Positions 1 through 13,182 of a stretch of DNA of 64,000 bases are shown piece after piece (position 1 is the stretch's first letter; every line of letters starts with the position of its first letter). A program made the translations under genes and the position numbers. Source of the stretch: Varroa destructor (Eukaryota; Arthropoda; Arachnida; Mesostigmata; Varroidae); contig NW_019211455.1 of assembly GCF_002443255.2 (NCBI RefSeq), forward strand, positions 6,419,959-6,483,958, read 5' to 3'. The notes beneath the pieces were generated by a model. That model saw only the letters and a program-made list of their open reading frames with translations. It had not been told where the DNA came from and ran no database searches.

Positions 1-3000
1 ATAACTTCCTAATCATTGACTATCTATTTAACGGTTTCTGTGAACCATAATAGAAACGGACCGATGCTGTGATCGATAAATTTTGTATGATCCATTATAA
101 GAGGATGCATTCAAGGTCCCGAACAACGCCTATGGATTTTGTTGACGTCAGCTAACAGTTTGAATGGCAGCGGCAAGCAATGTGGTATAGCAATTGCTGA
201 AACCAATGCAAGGGGTCGCGTTCGAGTTAAACAATTGAGAATGCTCAAAAACTAGTCCACAACTAGACGAAAACCCATACGAAACCCATAAAAAACATTG
301 GGCTTTCCAATAACGAATTAGAACACTTGACACACTCGTTTACTTACAACCGGTCTCATTATGATATAATTGGGGCTGAGTATGGTGTGGCCTCGTTGAC
401 ACCAGTTACTCCATTTGTCGATGTACAAGAAGGAAGCCAAAAGGAAACGAACTACTCCGTACTTTTTCTTGCCAACGTTACTGTTGTTTCTCTGCGCTAG
501 CACAACTATTACCGCTATCAGTGTTACTATTGGCCAGTTATCGGAAGGATCAAATAATCGTTTCCTTTCCAATTTCACTCGTTCGCCACTTGCTTGCCAT
601 TGTTGGTTCAGCACGCGACAAAGCTATCGCTCGCTTTTGTTCATGGTTGAATCAGGCGGGGGCGGCGCGCCCACTGTTATGCGTCGTCCATTGCGTAACG
701 ACGGACTGCAGCTTTCAGCAGGACGCGATCATTACCACCACCAAAGAGCAGAAGCAGAGACAAGTACGATAGTATGTATTTCGTAGTTCAACGACTATCG
801 TTAACACGATCAGACGGGGGTTATGGCAACAGCCGCCGGTGCTGTTGCACGAGACGCCCTCCTGATGGTAGCATTCCACCCGTACCGATGACAACGCAGC
901 ACAATTTTGCCGTACGTAACATATATGAGTTGTTTGTTAGTTGGCTTCGATTGTGTTGATAATATTGAAAGACGGGGGCAAGGCAGAGGGGCTGCGGGGG
1001 AGTAACCGGAGCTAGGTAAAACATGACTTACAAGTTGTCACTGGCCATTGCTACGTGAATGCTGAAAGCGTCGCTGGTGCATCGACCAACGAAGCTGTTT
1101 CACTTGAAATTAATAATTATATATATATATACACTCAAACCTTGTGTTATTTTGGTTATTACAGGTAAGCATTGCAGAGTCCCCTTCATGTGAATAGTCA
1201 ATGTACGGAGCCAGTAATGATTGGCAGGGTGTTTCGCTTGAGATCAGGCCCATCTCACATGGATAAGCGTCCTCATCTTCATTTCCATCAGCCGCCAGCC
1301 ATGATAACCGTGCCCGATTTACAAGTCGGTAACATTCTACATCTATACATGACCAGTGTGATTAACCTATAAGTAGATCCGGTTCTTTTCTCTGCTGACC
1401 ATCATCTTTCCATTTAGTTGTCATGGCAATAGCTCTTGTTGCTGTAGCTGCCTATTTTTTGTTTTTTACTCTACACTGACACTTTTATAAATGTACATAT
1501 GATGTGATTAAGAGCCTATATATATATATATACATATTTATGCAGGGAGAGAGGGAGAGGGAGATAGATAGCCAGCAACTAAGCATGACACATCATTCTA
1601 ATAGGACATGACCTGCTGGTGTCAAACTTCAACAACCGAAATCTAGTAACTCTATGCATTATAACAGATCTGACTGAAGGGACAGTCCCTGAGTAGCGTG
1701 AAGGAACAGTGGATGGATATACGTACGAAAAGTCCAGCTGATGAACAACTTGGCAATAACCACCATTCAAATGATGATCGTTTACAACACGCAAGTGAAT
1801 CACTGACTGCCTTGACGGACAAAGCCGACTTCACTGGCACGTGATGAGCCTCAAGACGGATGCGTCGGAAGAGTGGCTAGTAACGCAAGATCATATAGAA
1901 GTATATAAAAGTGAAACGACACCTTAACAAATGAGGAAGAATTGCTTGTTTGTCATTATAGAAGCTCACCTTGATTTAACCGAGATGACAGTTAACTCGC
2001 AGCGAACAGAAATACGAAAGAACTAATTCACGAGGATGTCAAATTTCGCACACGCGCCGCAGTGAAGCTGGCCGTTACGCTTGTTTATTTTCAAAGTAAC
2101 AGAACCTCGATGAGAAGTTTTCAAGGCTTCAAATACTCATTATATAAGTGTATGCGCTCTACGTGCTTAGCACTATATGATTTTTTGGACGACTCTCCTC
2201 ATTTTGTTTTCGTCTGCTAACCCCATAACTACGTCGGCGGTGGCACTTCACTTCACTGGAGTACAGCCTCTGTAGCAGTGTGACCATCATTCTGCTCAAC
2301 TAGGCGCTACGATGCGAAAGTTCCTGGCGGTCTTATCCATTGAGCAGTAGGGTCGCATCTTTCCGGTAAAAAACAGATGATACTCGTCGTGGTCGTTATG
2401 TAATGTCACCTTTTAGTCAGCCATTAAAGATCAGTAAATGCGAATAAGCAGGTCCTGGCAATGCTCGTTGCATGGCGGCTCCCACACAAAATGAGGTCGT
2501 AGAGTCCTCATTAAACCTTACCGAGATGGAGGATTGTATTCCGGGCGACATTTGGCCAGAACATCTGAATAGCAGTTAACGACAATCGATAATACACATC
2601 AATTTACGAAATTTTACGTCTGGTAAAGATCACGGCTGTCTGTGGTTCGGTACCGGATTGCTTCCGTGCGCCGACACGGTTAGTGTAGCTGGTATGGTAT
2701 ATGAGAGCGGGGCCCCAACACGAAACTATGTTTGGTTCATTTAGAAGCAAAAAGGAAAAATTTTCTTTAATTTTTAAATCGCTTCATACTGTATCGGCCG
2801 GTGGTTTTACTTGAATTTTTTTAGTTCACTTTGGTTTAGCTCAACGTTTCCCTCAAAAAGGGAGCCGCCGTAGATGTTATTTAGGGTGCGTAAAGGTGTG
2901 CCTTCAAATCGTGACTTCAGAAGACGTTTCGAGTCACTTTCGCGTACGCTTACCAGCTTCGACGTCGTATTAACTACGCACGCTAAAAGAAGCGATAGCG

Positions 3001-4962
3001 CTATTTCCGTAGCGTGCCGTATCCGTGCTTGTGACTGTGTGAAGCTGTATCGTTCCCCGTCAGCAATTCCCGCCAGGGCTTTACCAATTTAAATCAGTGC
3101 TCGTCGCTACCTTGATGTTAATAACTCTATCTATAGAGGCACTTTAATGTATGTTTCAGCATCGACAGCAATATGTGTGACAACAAACTGTTTCGGAGAT
3201 AGCTTGTACCTATGTTCTAGGCCGGCCAATATTACGCCTGATAACGTAGTATCTACTAATTGGCCTAGCTGGCTATTTTGAACATGTCGTTTCGTCTACA
3301 TTTGGGCCAATCCAAATCTGACAAGTTCAAATCTCATTGACGTACACGCACATCTGGAACCGCATTGGGGCTGCGTTGTTGCCCTTAAGTATAGTCTACA
3401 TAGCAACTATATCGAACGTGTACTAGCACAGGATTGCTCTTTTGCTTTTGAAGTCTCAACAAGAAAAACCCGATATTAGAACGAGAGCTCGCATGCGTCG
3501 TAGTGGCGACAGCAACAAATGATGTCTCAGCGAGTACGAATGAATCTATGCGAGCTCTGTATTTAGTGCAGTATGGAAAAGGTACCGGAACGGACCACAT
3601 TCAAGGCGTGCATCACCCCAAAAATCAATATATAGCCTAAACTGTTAATACTATATAACTGTTCCTGTCTCTGCTGACCATTTTTCGATTTACTATAATT
3701 ATATTATGGCTGTTTAACCGCTCTAGTCGTCATAGTCCAGTACGTTGCCTTTAGCTACCATTACGACAAACAAAGAAGCGAACGACGTGTGCGGAACGTC
3801 AGTTCGCACAGAGGTAACAAGTTGTCTGCTACAAATGGCGATCATTTAAAAGAGGAGCTGTTGCTGCTGTTATTATGAGTAAATACTGCTATGAATAGAA
3901 AAGCACCCAACTGCTTTGCACGGATATCGAATCGGGTATCAGTGCTTGATCGGCAGTTGTTTTCTATCGGTCGCTAATTTTGTTTTGCCATCAACTGAGT
4001 CAGTGACGTCTGATTGGCTGCCAGATCGATATTTGTTCGGTTGGGTCCTGCTCGGTTCAACCCAGCGGATTCGCTCAGTAAATAGTCGACTACAACGTCG
4101 AGGACGTCGCCGTTGTCGAGCAGACATCGAGTGCTGTTACGATGTTACGCGTCGAACATTAGACATCAATCAGAATGCAGTAGCAGATCAGAATAAGCAG
4201 AAATTCGCTAACGATGGTATCAGGGACTATTCGTTTCTTGTTACGTTACGTTACATTGAAAGCCTACTATTGCTTTTCTCTCTCCCAGGCATAATCGTTT
4301 CCTCCCCTTCCCCCGCACCGCCGCAGGTGACTTTAATTCTACTCTTAACTACCCGTGTAACAACAATTGGTGCTCGGATACTGAAAGAGAGAACGGAGGT
4401 GATCGTCTTGTAGCGATGCCGTCTAGGTGTGCCAAGGTTCTGGCGAACTTTCCTACAGAGGCAATCGAAACACGGTGAACCTATGGCTTACAACGATCCA
4501 TTTTACTCGCTTACAACATTCATTTGTGGGTTACGACGTTCAGTTAACGAGCGTACAACTGCCTGATTGCGCACGCTTGCTCGTTTCGGAGACTGTGGAG
4601 CACCGCGGTGTACAAGCCGTGCTAGTTATATTAACTAGTAGAGCCAGTAGCGTACGATGTGCACGCCGAATACAACACGATCGAATGAAAAGAGACAGAC
4701 AGAAGGTGATGCGCAATCCGACGTCCAAATGTTGCTACTCAGTAACAGGCAGACGGAAAAGAAAGACAAAAAGAGTTTCATGCATTTCAGTGCTGGTGTC
4801 GAACCGCTCCCAAATCCTCGTTTTTTCTGATTCTGCCCTCTTCAAGCTGTCATCAGAAGAGGGGGAGGATGGTGCTTTGCAGACGAAGGAAAAACTGAGA
4901 GAATACACGGTGGAGAAAGATGGAGTGTCAGTGGGAGGTGCTACAGCATAGTTTGTGTCTAA
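1..4962. other. Non-coding stretch, no gene seen
   Basis: Short open frames on both strands only. AT runs occur near 1119-1131 and 1519-1533. CAG|GTAAGC at 1162-1170 resembles a donor, but no exon can be tied to it. The frames at 3916-4413 and 4427-4951 have no recognisable motif. Confidence 0.6.
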
Positions 4963-5043
4963 GTGTGCGTATGTGTACGTGCGTGCGTGCGTACGTACGT
5001 ACGTACGCACGTACGTATGCGTGTGGGTGTGTATGTGTGTATA
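4963..5043. repeat. TGCG/TACG tetranucleotide repeat, self-complementary
   Basis: GTGCGTATGTGTACG-like units merge into pure TACG repeats around 4990-5007, flanked by GT-rich sequence. TACG repeats are self-complementary, so the tract can fold on itself. Confidence 0.9.
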
Positions 5044-8000
5044 TCTGTGCCCGCTGACTACGCACAATAGCATGTTCTAGCTGTCTTCATCGTCACTCGA
5101 AGATTTCACTCTGTTTTGGCGTTAAAGATTAGCCAAGAGAAGCTGAAAAATAAGAAAAAAACACGAAAGAATCTTCTCTACTAAGCTGTCTGTCGCTCGC
5201 TAAAGGGAAAGCAGAACAATTTCAGTCGATAGGAATTACTGTGTTGACAGCTGTTTGCGCTTAGCTATGCGTTGTTTCTCTTTTGCCTTTTTACAGACAC
5301 ACGACCGTACCTGGCAATTATACGTGTATACCCACAGATCTCTCACTAATGTAAAGTACTCGAGGGGCTTTTTTCAAATATTTGACGGTTTTCATCTGTT
5401 TCAGAAAGTAAAAAGATGTTATAAACTTTCGGGTGCAGCAATTTGTATAGCCTAAAAAACATGTTACTGAACAATTAGATGTATACGTTTATCATTTGAC
5501 CACATGCGGTCCGATAGAGTGCGCTATGTGAGTATTTGTCGTGTGCATCCGCTATACCGCTAGCCATCTTCGTCATTTCGTTACTTAGTAAGGCGTTTTG
5601 TTTTGTCGCCAGCGAGTACCAGCGTAAACGGCAGTGCGCATCTGTTACATGACGAGTACAGTACCGCGGAACTGTTGCCGTCGAAACTGCACTGCTGGTG
5701 GCAATGGCTGATTTGTCAGAAACAAAAAAAAATAAACACCCCATGCCCAGGGGTACAGCGATAGCGGCGGACTCGAGCAAAGAGTGAAGATCTGATTCTT
5801 CAATTGAATCTGGTCAATGGTGGAAGCGATGATGACGACCACCAATATCATCATCGTAGTGGTGATTTAGACGTGTCCGATGCCAGAGACAAACGGCTGG
5901 TCCGAGAACTCATTCCTCGCTCGTTGTTGTAGGCTCAACGGAAAGGATGCGATGACTAGGCTTCGTATCGTATTATTATTATATAGTTATTATATAGTTT
6001 TTTTTCTAACCTCTTGTTATCTTTACAATATTATCTAACATATCGGTCTGGGGCTGGCTGATGGCGAGTCCGACTGACTCGTAAAACAGAGCTGGCCTGC
6101 ATAGAACAGCAGTGCTACAACCGTAATCGAGGTGATGGCAGCAGCAGCAGCGTTCTTAGTTCTAATGTGAATCGTGAGGGGTCTCCGAAAACTCTGGCAC
6201 GCGGATAAGCGTATCGCATCGGCACTGTCATCGTCATCTGGCAAAAAAAAAACGGTAATTGCTATTAATCGGGGGAGCGGGGGGGAAACGCCTTAGAAAT
6301 ATGCACCGATGATATCGACGACTATAGAAACAGAACGAACAAATTAGATACGAAGAGAAACAAAAAAAAAAAAGGGTGGACTATTCAAGAACAAAAATAA
6401 TCGCAAATTTCGACCCTAAGCTCACGATTTTTTAATTAATAAATTGACAGACCCTGTTTTTACTGATTCATTCAAGTTACATAGAACAGAGGCAAAAAAA
6501 AGCAGATTTTTCAGCGATTTCATTGCTCTCATTTCTTTCCATATCGTCCTAACGCTTTTCTTCGTTTCTTTATAAGGATGTAAATAGCAACGACTTCCAC
6601 AGATACTCTATTGGATGCGATGGCAAAAAGGAAACAGAAGAATAGATTAATTTAAAGGTGATATTGCTCCATATAATCTCTGCTGGGAATCACATGTTCT
6701 GGTGAAATATGGCATCATACAAACGTCTCTGTATATCTTCAACTGCGCGTGATTCTGTGATCAGTTAGTTGACAGACTATTTATTGGGGAGTGTTGATTA
6801 TGTAGTCCTATTCGTTTTCATAGGGACTACTCGCGCCTGTAGATCATTATAAGCCGCTGGCGCTGCTGCCTGCTTGATTCTTTGCCTCATTCGACGGCCA
6901 TTTGTTGAAAGATGCTTCTTCCGCTACTACTACTACTACTACTACTACTTATTTTTTTATTTTTATCGTTGACTTTTCGTCGACATTTAACAGCAGCAAC
7001 AGTGTCGGTGGAATCGGCAGGAGATGTCCCTGTAATGTAGATGTTGGTCATACGCAGTTTGGACGTTTCTTCGTGTAACTAATTGGAGGAGACGACGCTG
7101 CTCGTACGTTGCTAGCGTGGTCAGTGGTTTGGTAGACCAAGTAGTCGGCCAAAGAACGCAGTAACACATATGACAAGCGTTGACGACGATGGAATTGATG
7201 AAATAGCAGGGCGGAATTTGTCACGAATAGACAAAAATCAGAGGAAACCGTCATCATGGTTCTGGCCATCAGCCTCATTTCTGTCGTTGTGTTCAATGTC
7301 ACCGAATGAACAAATGATTGGTACCACTGATTCAAGAGCCTGCATCGATACGACCTGTGTCATACACGTACCTGTCCACATGTACAAAGCGCTCTTAGAC
7401 ATGTTACAATTCGTATAGATTTATGCGTCCACGCGACGGCGGCGGCGGTGGCCATTGTACAACTACTGAAGAGACTAACAGCCGAAAAATCGTCAACGCG
7501 TAGCAGCAGCAGAAGCGGCTATGATGACAGAGACCTGCAGCAGCGACTAGTTATAGCTCAGCAAGCATTCTTACGGGAGCGACATCGCTGCACTGATAAC
7601 GATAACGTCGAGAAATGACAGAATGACCGAATAATTCTGCTGAGCGTGCCGAAGATGGGACGAATCCGAGGCGTCCCGCCCTCATCTTTCCTTAAAATAT
7701 GCACACAGCCATCGGCTATGGTAGCGATCGTGTCATCGCGGCGCCGCTGCAAACGCCCTGAACGGACAACGACGACGACGACGACGACGACGGTAACAAA
7801 CCACCTCTGAGTAGTATCGTTTCCTGGCAGTGCGGTATACAAATCCACTGTGGGTTCGATGTCTTTCCGATCAGTGTCTCAGCAATGTCTTTTTCTACTT
7901 CTATGCGGCAATCAGGTAAACGAAAAGGATATAATGGAAAACTGCGTTTGAGCGGCTTTTAACGGAGATCCACTCGTCTGCCCTCAGGCTGACCAATCAA

Positions 8001-11000
8001 CCGCCCAGTTAGCTCTGGTGCAGGCCAGCGATTGGCTTACTGTCAGATAACGATGACAAGCACTCATTTGACAGAGCTTTCACTAAGCATGCATCGAATA
8101 CCGCAAGATAGAGGTTTTCTACAGTTTTATTTCACTACACTTACTATTATCATTATCATTACGGTCAACAACTGCTTTGAGCTTTCCGTTGTTGCTTGGA
8201 CCCCGTCTTCGTCGTAGCCGACGTCCTTTCAGTGTACCTTCGAACAAACGCAACAGCATCCGTTTGTCAATCCGTCGCTCGTTCCGCACGCAGTCGTACT
8301 TTTATTAGACAGCCTTGTACGTACCGCCACCAGCTGCGCTAATGTAATAGCAGCAGCAGAAATAACTTTTATATGTTAACTCCGAAAGTGGAAAACGCTA
8401 CCCAGCGAGCAGGAGATCGACCGGTCAATTAAGCGTACATTGCTATTGCCTCTTATATACAACGACGAACCATATAATCAACAACAACTACAGTCACCGT
8501 AAGTAAACAATTCGGCTTTTTTAAACACACTTTATTATTTGAGTATTCTCTGATGATGTCCGAGCGTCCATCGCTCTACGATACCCCACACTCTAACTAA
8601 CTGTATCTAGTGGCGGAAGCCATCTACGTACATCGCTACCGTTTTGGTGGCCTTTTTATCAGCGTCCACGCATTTATCCATCCGTCTATCTTTACATCTA
8701 AGTATTTATTTATCCATGCCTCCTTTGAAGCATCGCCTATCCAGCCATCTCTAATCGGCGTGTGTCTGTGTGTGACAAAGAACTTTGTTGCCAGAACGTA
8801 GGAAGTAGCGACGATAATAATAATAATGACGATGATAAGCGAAGTAAATACGCTTCATGTGAAGCTATTATAATCACGGCATGTGTGATTTTATTATTAT
8901 TACCATCTTCAATTTCGAACTAAGTGATAATTTTCGTAAACATAGATATCTTCGGTTTGTAAAAATGGACAAGCCACTAAATTAGTCGCTACGGTCTAGA
9001 GAGGCCAAAAATAGGTGTTGTACAAGTTGAAAAAAAAATTTTTAAAAATGTAGCAAGTAGGCGAATAAACAAATTTTCTCCAACAGGCAATCTTCTTGAC
9101 CGAACGATAATCATGAAGAAAAGATATCGTGAAGTCGCATTGGCAATAGTCCGCTCGCTAAAGCGACAGATTAGTTCCCCTCCCCGTGGGTGGCTTCAAA
9201 AGTATCCAGGCGACAAAGTCTCTTTGTTATAATAATATTTTAGAAAAAAATGCGAAAAGCTTTGACACAAATAATAGAAAAAAAAAAAAACATTAGAAAT
9301 AACCGCACCTCTACTCTGAAGTCGCGTGCAGTCTGCTGCTTGAAGAAATCCTACCTTCATTGAAAAGCCATATCGCCGCCATCATCGTCGTTGTTAACAT
9401 CGTTTAGCTCAGCGCCTCGAACAGTTGTCGAGTTTGCTTTGGATCCATTCGTCGAACAACAACAACAACAGGAGATGCCGTTAGACGGCGTCAACAGAGC
9501 TAGTGATGAAGCAGACGCCAGCGGTTTTACGGTCTGAAAAAATGTCTCCACCAGACACACACGGACACGATGACAATGATGCCGTAACGCTGTCAACAAC
9601 GACGATGAAGACAACGACAACAGCAGCAGCAGCAGCACAAGATGGCAACGATGAATGACAGCATACGTCGCCTTCGTTTCGTTCTCTGGCAGACCAAACT
9701 CGATTCGACTCAGTCTGACACAGCCCAACCCAGTACAGCCCAGTGACACAGACACACGGCAAAGCGGGAAGATCACATACACGACGACAGATAGAATCAG
9801 TCAACTGCAACAGTTCCGTGGCTAAGTAGTCCGCCCGAAAGGACCCACGGGCGAGCCGGGCACACAGGCCCAAAGACACCTCAGAGGCGTAATTAGCAGT
9901 TACCGTTGTCGGCGATTGACGGTCGCTAAGAAAGGCAGCGGCTTAGCAGAGACACACGGCCGTAGCAACAGTAACACGCTACAAAAACTATAAGTAGCGG
10001 TTCTAGAAGCACTGTCGCCTAAAGCGAGTGGAACCAAGAGAGTAAGTACGTAAAGCAACAAAACAGACGAGGTCTTATGGAGGGACGTACTACAGAAACG
10101 TGCACACCCACACGCAAATACACAGGTACATTAGCCGATTGGTAACCGCACATATGCACAGACAGGGTTAGCTGTAGCGGCAGGACAACCAGAAGCTAGT
10201 AGTTATACAAATTGCGTTTTCGGCCGCTGCTGCGGTTGCCGTCGCAGCTATCTGTGCCTTTGTTGTCCACGCTGATATCGGTAACGAAAATGGATTTGTC
10301 AAGACGAAGATCAGGACACCGCCCCCTGACGAACGAAGCAGACGAAATACGCTACTGACTGCCGCCCACGGACAAACAAGTTATCGGGTGAACTGAATCG
10401 TACCAACTACTATAGCAGGAAGGAAACCATACTTGTCAAACCAGTGGAACAGCAACAAAAAACATCATGTAGACATGCACATGTAGGCGCCATTCATGTG
10501 AGCACGGCGCGTACGTTTATTTATGTCATAAATCAATAGAACCTATGAAGATTTAACCAGAGAGGACAACGGAGAAAGGTATAATTATAAAAATTAGGCG
10601 CGGATTGGTAATATTGATACTGTACTATGTGATGGGGGCTGGAAAAATGAAATTAGAAATTTTAAGATTTGTGTTCCGTGTTAGTGCCAAATACTAGCAT
10701 ATATATATCTTGCCGTACTACGTGTCTGAAATGATCAAAAGGACAATAGTGTTGTTCCTGTCAAAAAGTACCTATGTGCTTGCATCTTTCGTCCTCCAAG
10801 AATAGCAGCCGTAAACCACTAGACGACTTACATATACGTGCACCTATGCAGATATAATAGAAATAGATGATCCTGTTATGATGTTGCGTGCACAATAATG
10901 CCGACTTGACTCGTGGCCAAACAGTGAGACAGGTAGACAGCCATAGGGTGAATCAAAAAGCCAGGCCCTCTCCCACACGTCCACGGTTCGGTCTGGCAAT

Positions 11001-13009
11001 TGCACCGTGTCGTTGCGTTGAGCGGCAAGTAGCTTTTACATATAATAGACGGCACGTAGATAGACACGCATCAATTAATATACTACGACGAGAACAACGA
11101 TTACTATCCGATCGTACGATTGTTTCGTTGCACACTATTATTACCTGGCGGGGCATTTGTTGATGTCTGGGGGCCTGGCAGGTGACATATTAATATAACC
11201 AACAGCAAAAGGACAAATGTGCGCATCTCCAGGAGGTCCTTGATCTTGATCTTGTGACCTCGGTCGCATGGTCACAGCACGCCGCCACAAGCATAGTCGA
11301 ACCAGCGGCGATCTGCTGCTGCTGCTTTTTTCTGACCTTTCTGCTGTTGGGGCTGTATAGAGAAAAAGAAGCTTATAGTGATGGACGTTAGCGTCATCAG
11401 TGGCGGTGGTCGAATCGGCACCGTCGGTGCCGTAAACAACAAGACCAACCGCAGTAACGGTGATAATGACGCTGGTCGTTGTAATGTCGACTATGGTGCG
11501 ATTGACACTTATCCTCGTCACCGTGGCGGCAAAAATTGGCTCAACGAAGAGTTGTCTTTGTCGCTGCAGCTCCCGCTAACGATGATGATGATGATGATGA
11601 TGATGATGACGATTATAATGATGGTGATAGTTGCGATGATGACTGTGACGAGGGGGATCGAGCGTTGAGCGGGCCCCAAAAAAGGCCGCAGTGCGTAAAA
11701 AGAACGACGAAGGTATCGATTGTGATGATGATGATGATTATGATACGACACTCTTTGCGTTGCACCAATGAGTTCCGCATTCTTTTCGCCGTTAAGGATG
11801 CCTGCCATGTAGCTGTTTAGGCGGGACTTGTATCTGTAAACTCATATATGTATGAAATACCTGTTCAAAATATTGGCCTAACAAACATCAGAGCACCGCG
11901 CATTATGGAGCCACGTTTTAATCCTAACTTATGATAAACTTTAGTGGCAGTAATATGTTTTCGATAAACAGCGTTCTGCTTATCGTTCAGGGCAAGTTTC
12001 GTCTTCTTAACGAGTGTTTGAACTGGCAACGCCGGCTGTGCCAACAACATGTGAGCGTGTTAATGCCAATAATGTCGAAGGTTTCTGCGACTACACGCCG
12101 CGACAATTTCAAAGCGGATCATATTGGGGGAAAATAAAATGAATTGTTATCCATTAAAGTGTCACTGTTATAGATGATCGCCAACGCTCTCTGTTGTGCA
12201 GGAAATCTTTATCACGGATACAAGCTATCTTGTTAATTTTTTTCTATTGTAATGGAACGTTTTTTAATTACATAGGCCGTTGTAATGTCTGTTATCGTCC
12301 CAAGATATTAGAACAAATGCTCTAACAATTGTGTCCAGATGCCAGAGAAGTTCTCTCTATTAGAAGCAATAGAGAGACTATGTCTTTACTATTGTTGCGC
12401 TTGGTACGCGGCAGAAATCATTAAGTACCATGTTTTCTTAGTACGTAAAAAACAAGCACGGATGCCGCCGGCGACGGAACTCCGAATTTTTAAATACAGC
12501 ACAGAAGCCATGAGCGAAACACATACAGGTTAGTTCTATAGCGACAGCAGAACCACTTAAGTGTGCTACCGATCGCTCGAAACAGAACTACTTCTGTCAG
12601 TGAGGGAAAACAATAACTTTCAGACACAGATTTCGAAATGATGAAGGTCGGTTAAACTGCTCCCATACCGCCAAAACGAGCAAAAGAAACAAAACGACAA
12701 CGAGGTAAAAAAAAAAATGGGAACACTTGACGAAGCTGAATATGACTTAAATCCAATCATCCATCCATTGCTATTGAATGTATATGTCTTTCATTTCTGT
12801 TCTGATAGACGATGAACATTGCTGTTATCCATAAACAAGTCAAATTGTCTAGAAAGCACTGCTGCTACTTCAGCGTCTGGACGGCGGCGGCGGCGGCGGC
12901 AACGACGAATTTATGGAAAAACTACAGTAACACTGGAAGAGATCGTTGAAGGGACCCATGGCCGAATGCAAAACCATTTGTCTCGTTTTCTCTTATACTG
13001 TTTTGCGCG
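5044..13009. other. Non-coding stretch with microsatellites
   Basis: No gene is supported. Triplet repeats occur at 6924-6949 (CTA), 7771-7792 (GAC), 11581-11607 (GAT, nine copies) and 12883-12900 (GGC). Donor-like gtaagt sites at about 8499 and 10042 could belong to non-coding 5' exons but nothing links them. The GAT tract makes poly-Asp and poly-Met frames that are artefacts. Confidence 0.6.
11581..11607. repeat. (GAT)9 microsatellite
   Basis: Nine perfect GAT copies followed by an imperfect continuation (gac gat tat aat gat). Confidence 0.95.
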
Positions 13010-13029
13010 CACACATACACACACACACA
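13010..13029. repeat. AC dinucleotide repeat at gap edge
   Basis: Imperfect AC repeat truncated by the 100-N gap. Confidence 0.9.
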
Positions 13030-13129
13030 NNNNNNNNNNNNNNNNNNNNNNNNNNNNNNNNNNNNNNNNNNNNNNNNNNNNNNNNNNNNNNNNNNNNNNN
13101 NNNNNNNNNNNNNNNNNNNNNNNNNNNNN
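13030..13129. other. Assembly gap (100 N)
   Basis: Exactly 100 N bases, a typical placeholder length. The left edge is an AC repeat (13010-13029) and the right edge an AG repeat (13133-13182). The gap probably hides a compound microsatellite that failed to assemble. Any frame translated across it is meaningless. Confidence 0.98.

Positions 13130-13132
<3 letters not shown>

Positions 13133-13182
<50 letters not shown>
13133..13182. repeat. AG dinucleotide repeat at gap edge
   Basis: About 25 AG units with one AA interruption, directly after the gap. Confidence 0.93.

Noticed and set aside
3916..4951. Two successive + strand open frames of 165 and 174 codons
   Set aside because: No motif and no supporting splice structure. 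They look like chance frames.
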